A stretch of 8,021 bases of DNA, taken from contig CAJBWJ010000055.1 of the NCBI GenBank assembly GCA_903959355.1, forward strand, positions 1 through 8,021, read 5' to 3'. Source of the stretch: an uncultured bacterium. GTDB lineage: Bacteria; Patescibacteriota; Microgenomatia; UBA1400; PJMF01. Positions 6,118 to 8,021 of the stretch are shown here, in pieces. Positions within the stretch are counted from its first letter, which is position 1, and every line of letters begins with the position of its first letter. The notes beneath the pieces are model-generated. The model did no database searches. It was not told where the DNA came from and saw only the letters and a list, made by a program, of their open reading frames with translations. The position numbers were made by a program, and so were the translations under genes.

Positions 6118-7083
6118 CTAAATCATAAGACTATTCATTTGTGAAAAAAGTTTATTTTTTCTTGCCACAAGCATTAATAGTGCGTTTGTATGCTCAGAAG
6201 ATTGATGAGTGGCTTTCAATATTTTCTTATTATCAACAATATTCATTGAGTGATTGAAGTTTAAATACAATTCATCGATAACTTTATCTTGGAAATTGAT
6301 ATTTTGATCGCCAAGTAATAAACAACTGAGTAAACTTTCCAATTTTAAATCTAAACTCAGTCGCTCATAAAAAAGTGTTACATGTTTTTTAAGCTTAACT
6401 GCGTAAAAAAATAATTTTTCATTTGGCAATTTAAGATAAAAATATGAATCACAAATAACGATGTGATTTAGCGCATATAAATAATTATATATTTCTGTAT
6501 CAGATGAAGATGCGCTTATGACAAACTGATCTTTAACAAGATTTGCATAATCTAATTTCTTTTGACTATTAATTACTGGAAGCATATTGAGATAATCTAG
6601 ATAAAAAATTATACATAAGGCATGAGTGCTAGAATTTTTTAAAAATGATGGAGTATCCATGACTAATTTAAATAGATCGGCAACTCTTTTTTTATCTAAA
6701 TCAAAAGATACATTAAAAAAACGAAGGTAGAAACTTTCTCTTAGAACCAAGTAAAAATAAACAAGCTCTGGATATTTTTTCCAAACCTCTAAACGCTCGT
6801 TTTCATGTGGATACGCCGCTTGCCTTAAATCAATAATTTCTTTTTGTTTTAATAAACCAACAGAGAAATTTTGATTAAATTCTTCGATAAAATCAAGTTG
6901 AGATGCCTTTGTTTCATGCAAAACATCAACCAATTTTTGCTTTGAAAAATTTGTTTTGTTACTTAGATATGATCTATATAAAAAATGCCTTTTTGAAACA
7001 GAATCTAATTTTTCAAGATTCTTTAGATAAGATTGCTCAACAATATCAGCTAATTCTAATAAAGAATTTTTCATATTATGCAT
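6118..7083 (-). CDS. Helical protein of unknown function, very AT-rich
   Basis: A 321-residue protein I do not recognise with confidence. It has no signal peptide and no clear membrane helix, and appears almost wholly alpha-helical, with many Leu, Lys, Tyr and Phe. Possible functional residues cluster in a segment SSSDTEIYNYLYALNHIVICD at about 192-212 (Asp195, Tyr199, His207, Asp212) and in SSEHTNALLML near 295-305 (His298). This pattern faintly recalls DUF6895-type proteins near peptide-modification genes, but that is only an impression. G+C is much lower than in the plus-strand genes: three 60-base rows (6121, 6421, 6661) contain 15, 15 and 13 G+C, against 24 in row 3361. It starts at ATG 7083 or ATG 7074 and ends with TAG, the only TAG in the window. 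It lies directly upstream of the ATP-grasp gene, so it may supply or bind that enzyme's substrate (inference). Confidence 0.75.
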   Translation of the reverse strand: MHNMKNSLLELADIVEQSYLKNLEKLDSVSKRHFLYRSYLSNKTNFSKQKLVDVLHETKASQLDFIEEFNQNFSVGLLKQKEIIDLRQAAYPHENERLEVWKKYPELVYFYLVLRESFYLRFFNVSFDLDKKRVADLFKLVMDTPSFLKNSSTHALCIIFYLDYLNMLPVINSQKKLDYANLVKDQFVISASSSDTEIYNYLYALNHIVICDSYFYLKLPNEKLFFYAVKLKKHVTLFYERLSLDLKLESLLSCLLLGDQNINFQDKVIDELYLNFNHSMNIVDNKKILKATHQSSEHTNALLMLVARKNKLFSQMNSLMI

Positions 7084-7105
7084 TTATTTCATTCTTTGGA
7101 TGGAT

Positions 7106-7111
7106 ATTATA
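7106..7111 (-). promoter_or_regulatory. -10 box for the helical unknown gene
   Basis: A perfect TATAAT on the minus strand lies in the 40-base gap 7084-7123, ending 22 bases before ATG 7083. No convincing -35 is found at 16-18 bases, and the TG lies one base out of register for an extended -10. Initiation would give a leader of about 15 bases without a clear Shine-Dalgarno. Confidence 0.4.
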
Positions 7112-7123
7112 CACAATTAATTT

Positions 7124-8021
7124 TTAAATTTTCTTGATTTGTAGCGAAATTTCTTCTTGTTTTCCGCTAAAATTAATTACTTGACTATCAACAGACAAAT
7201 CGTTTTTTTCTAAAACAAGGTTTTTGGCAAAAGCAGTCAAAAAAGCACTTTCAAAAGAGTGATTGATTAACTTGGATTTAGAAAAATCAAAAGGCATGAC
7301 CATGGAAATTGCTGATTTATTTTTTTGGTCAAAAAACGAAATAATTAGATTATCAGAAAACTGTTGTCCACCAATCAATTGAACAAGTAATGTGACTTTT
7401 AATTTATTTTTAATTGAAACAAAAATTTTATATAGAAGAATAAAAGAATAAAATCCCAAAGATATGTAGTTGTATAAAGCTGGATAGCGCAAGGTAAAAA
7501 TGAGAGAAAACAATAAAGAAACAATCAAAAACCAAGTCGGATAATCAAGTAAATACAATACAAAAATACGCAATCTTTCAAACAAAGGTAACTTAGTTTG
7601 TCCAGCGGCTCTCAAGGTAGGAATTAAAATTGCTTGACCGCCATAACTCTCATTAAACAATTGATTCTGATAGAAGTGCCAAAATTCTAATTGATCTGGT
7701 TTTTTATCACCGATTGGATAATAAAAATTATCATCTTTTACTCTCAATCTCCATTGGTCTTTTTTAGGATAATCCAAATCATTAAAGTTTCCGTCAATAT
7801 TAGTGATCGCAAAATCTAAAACTTTTTCATTTTGATCAAGTAATTCTACTTTAGCTAATGGACTAGCTAGAGTTTCTCTATATTCAAAAACCAAATTCTT
7901 TTTGGCTTTGAACAATGGAGGAAAGAGCAATATAAAAACTTTTTTAAGCAGAGGCCAAGAAAAATTTTGAATGAATTTGCTGAGCAGCAGTAAAAAAGAA
8001 AATAAATAAAATAAAAGTAAA
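7124..8021 (-). CDS. Membrane protein with a carboxypeptidase-regulatory-like beta-sandwich domain, 5' partial
   Basis: The frame is open to the window edge (298 visible codons), so the true start is beyond 8021; the TTG at 7930 is internal. The visible N-terminal part is a hydrophobic, probably membrane-spanning segment (LLLFYLFSFLLLL). From about 7890 to 7705 comes a small beta-rich domain: ASPLAKVELLDQNEKVL, then TNIDGNFNDLDYPKKDQWRL and DDNFYYP. This is the pattern of CarboxypepD_reg / Cna-B-like folds, which commonly sit outside the cytoplasm. Two closely spaced helices follow (about 7537-7487 and 7480-7415). The last roughly 95 residues are a second beta-rich soluble domain ending in QIKKI. 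Hairpin topology would put both soluble domains on the same side of the membrane. Function is unknown; a structural or envelope role is likely. Confidence 0.72.
   Translation of the reverse strand, partial: LLLFYLFSFLLLLSKFIQNFSWPLLKKVFILLFPPLFKAKKNLVFEYRETLASPLAKVELLDQNEKVLDFAITNIDGNFNDLDYPKKDQWRLRVKDDNFYYPIGDKKPDQLEFWHFYQNQLFNESYGGQAILIPTLRAAGQTKLPLFERLRIFVLYLLDYPTWFLIVSLLFSLIFTLRYPALYNYISLGFYSFILLYKIFVSIKNKLKVTLLVQLIGGQQFSDNLIISFFDQKNKSAISMVMPFDFSKSKLINHSFESAFLTAFAKNLVLEKNDLSVDSQVINFSGKQEEISLQIKKI

Noticed and set aside
6903..7127. 74-codon plus-strand open frame
   Set aside because: Opposite the start of the helical gene, with no promoter or ribosome-binding site on that strand.
1..8021. 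tRNA, rRNA, CRISPR array, insertion sequence or attachment site
   Set aside because: I saw no repeat-spacer array, terminal inverted repeats, transposase or tRNA-like cloverleaf on either strand by eye.

Overview
The window is AT-rich and gene-dense. Spacers are very short, Shine-Dalgarno signals are mostly weak or absent, and the proteins are short, trimmed versions of bacterial families. Together with the gene content this suggests a small-genome uncultured bacterium of the Patescibacteria/CPR type; that is an inference, not a proof. All reading frames are consistent with the standard bacterial code: stops are TAA, TAG and one TGA, and no gene carries an in-frame TGA.

Plus strand, 1-4764. 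The window opens inside uvrC (nucleotide excision repair), which here stops before the usual C-terminal (HhH)2 domain. Four bases later comes a small four-helix membrane protein of the YvlD / 'phage holin family'. A strong extended -10 promoter (TGTTATAAT) then drives three closely packed genes: a 7TM membrane protein of the family normally fused to an inactive transglutaminase, an alpha-L-glutamate-ligase-like ATP-grasp enzyme fused to a retropepsin-like domain, and a DUF1704 / 'QEGLA motif' zinc carboxypeptidase-like protein. A hairpin with a T-tract lies 12 bases after the last stop codon.

Minus strand, 8021-4745, transcribed towards the first block. The order is a membrane protein with a carboxypeptidase-regulatory-like beta domain (its 5' end is outside the window), a very AT-rich helical protein of unknown function with its own -10 box, and a second, unrelated ATP-grasp ligase. 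The two blocks converge and their last genes overlap by 20 bases.

The most interesting part is 1462-4764. It combines a predicted amino-acid ligase, a protease-like domain fused to it that has lost its catalytic aspartate (NTG instead of DTG), a metallo-carboxypeptidase-like protein related to those that remove C-terminal tyrosine in eukaryotes, and a membrane partner whose cytoplasmic tail ends in four glutamates. My working inference is a system that adds and trims residues on peptide or protein tails, possibly including the 7TM protein's own tail. The substrate is not shown by the sequence.
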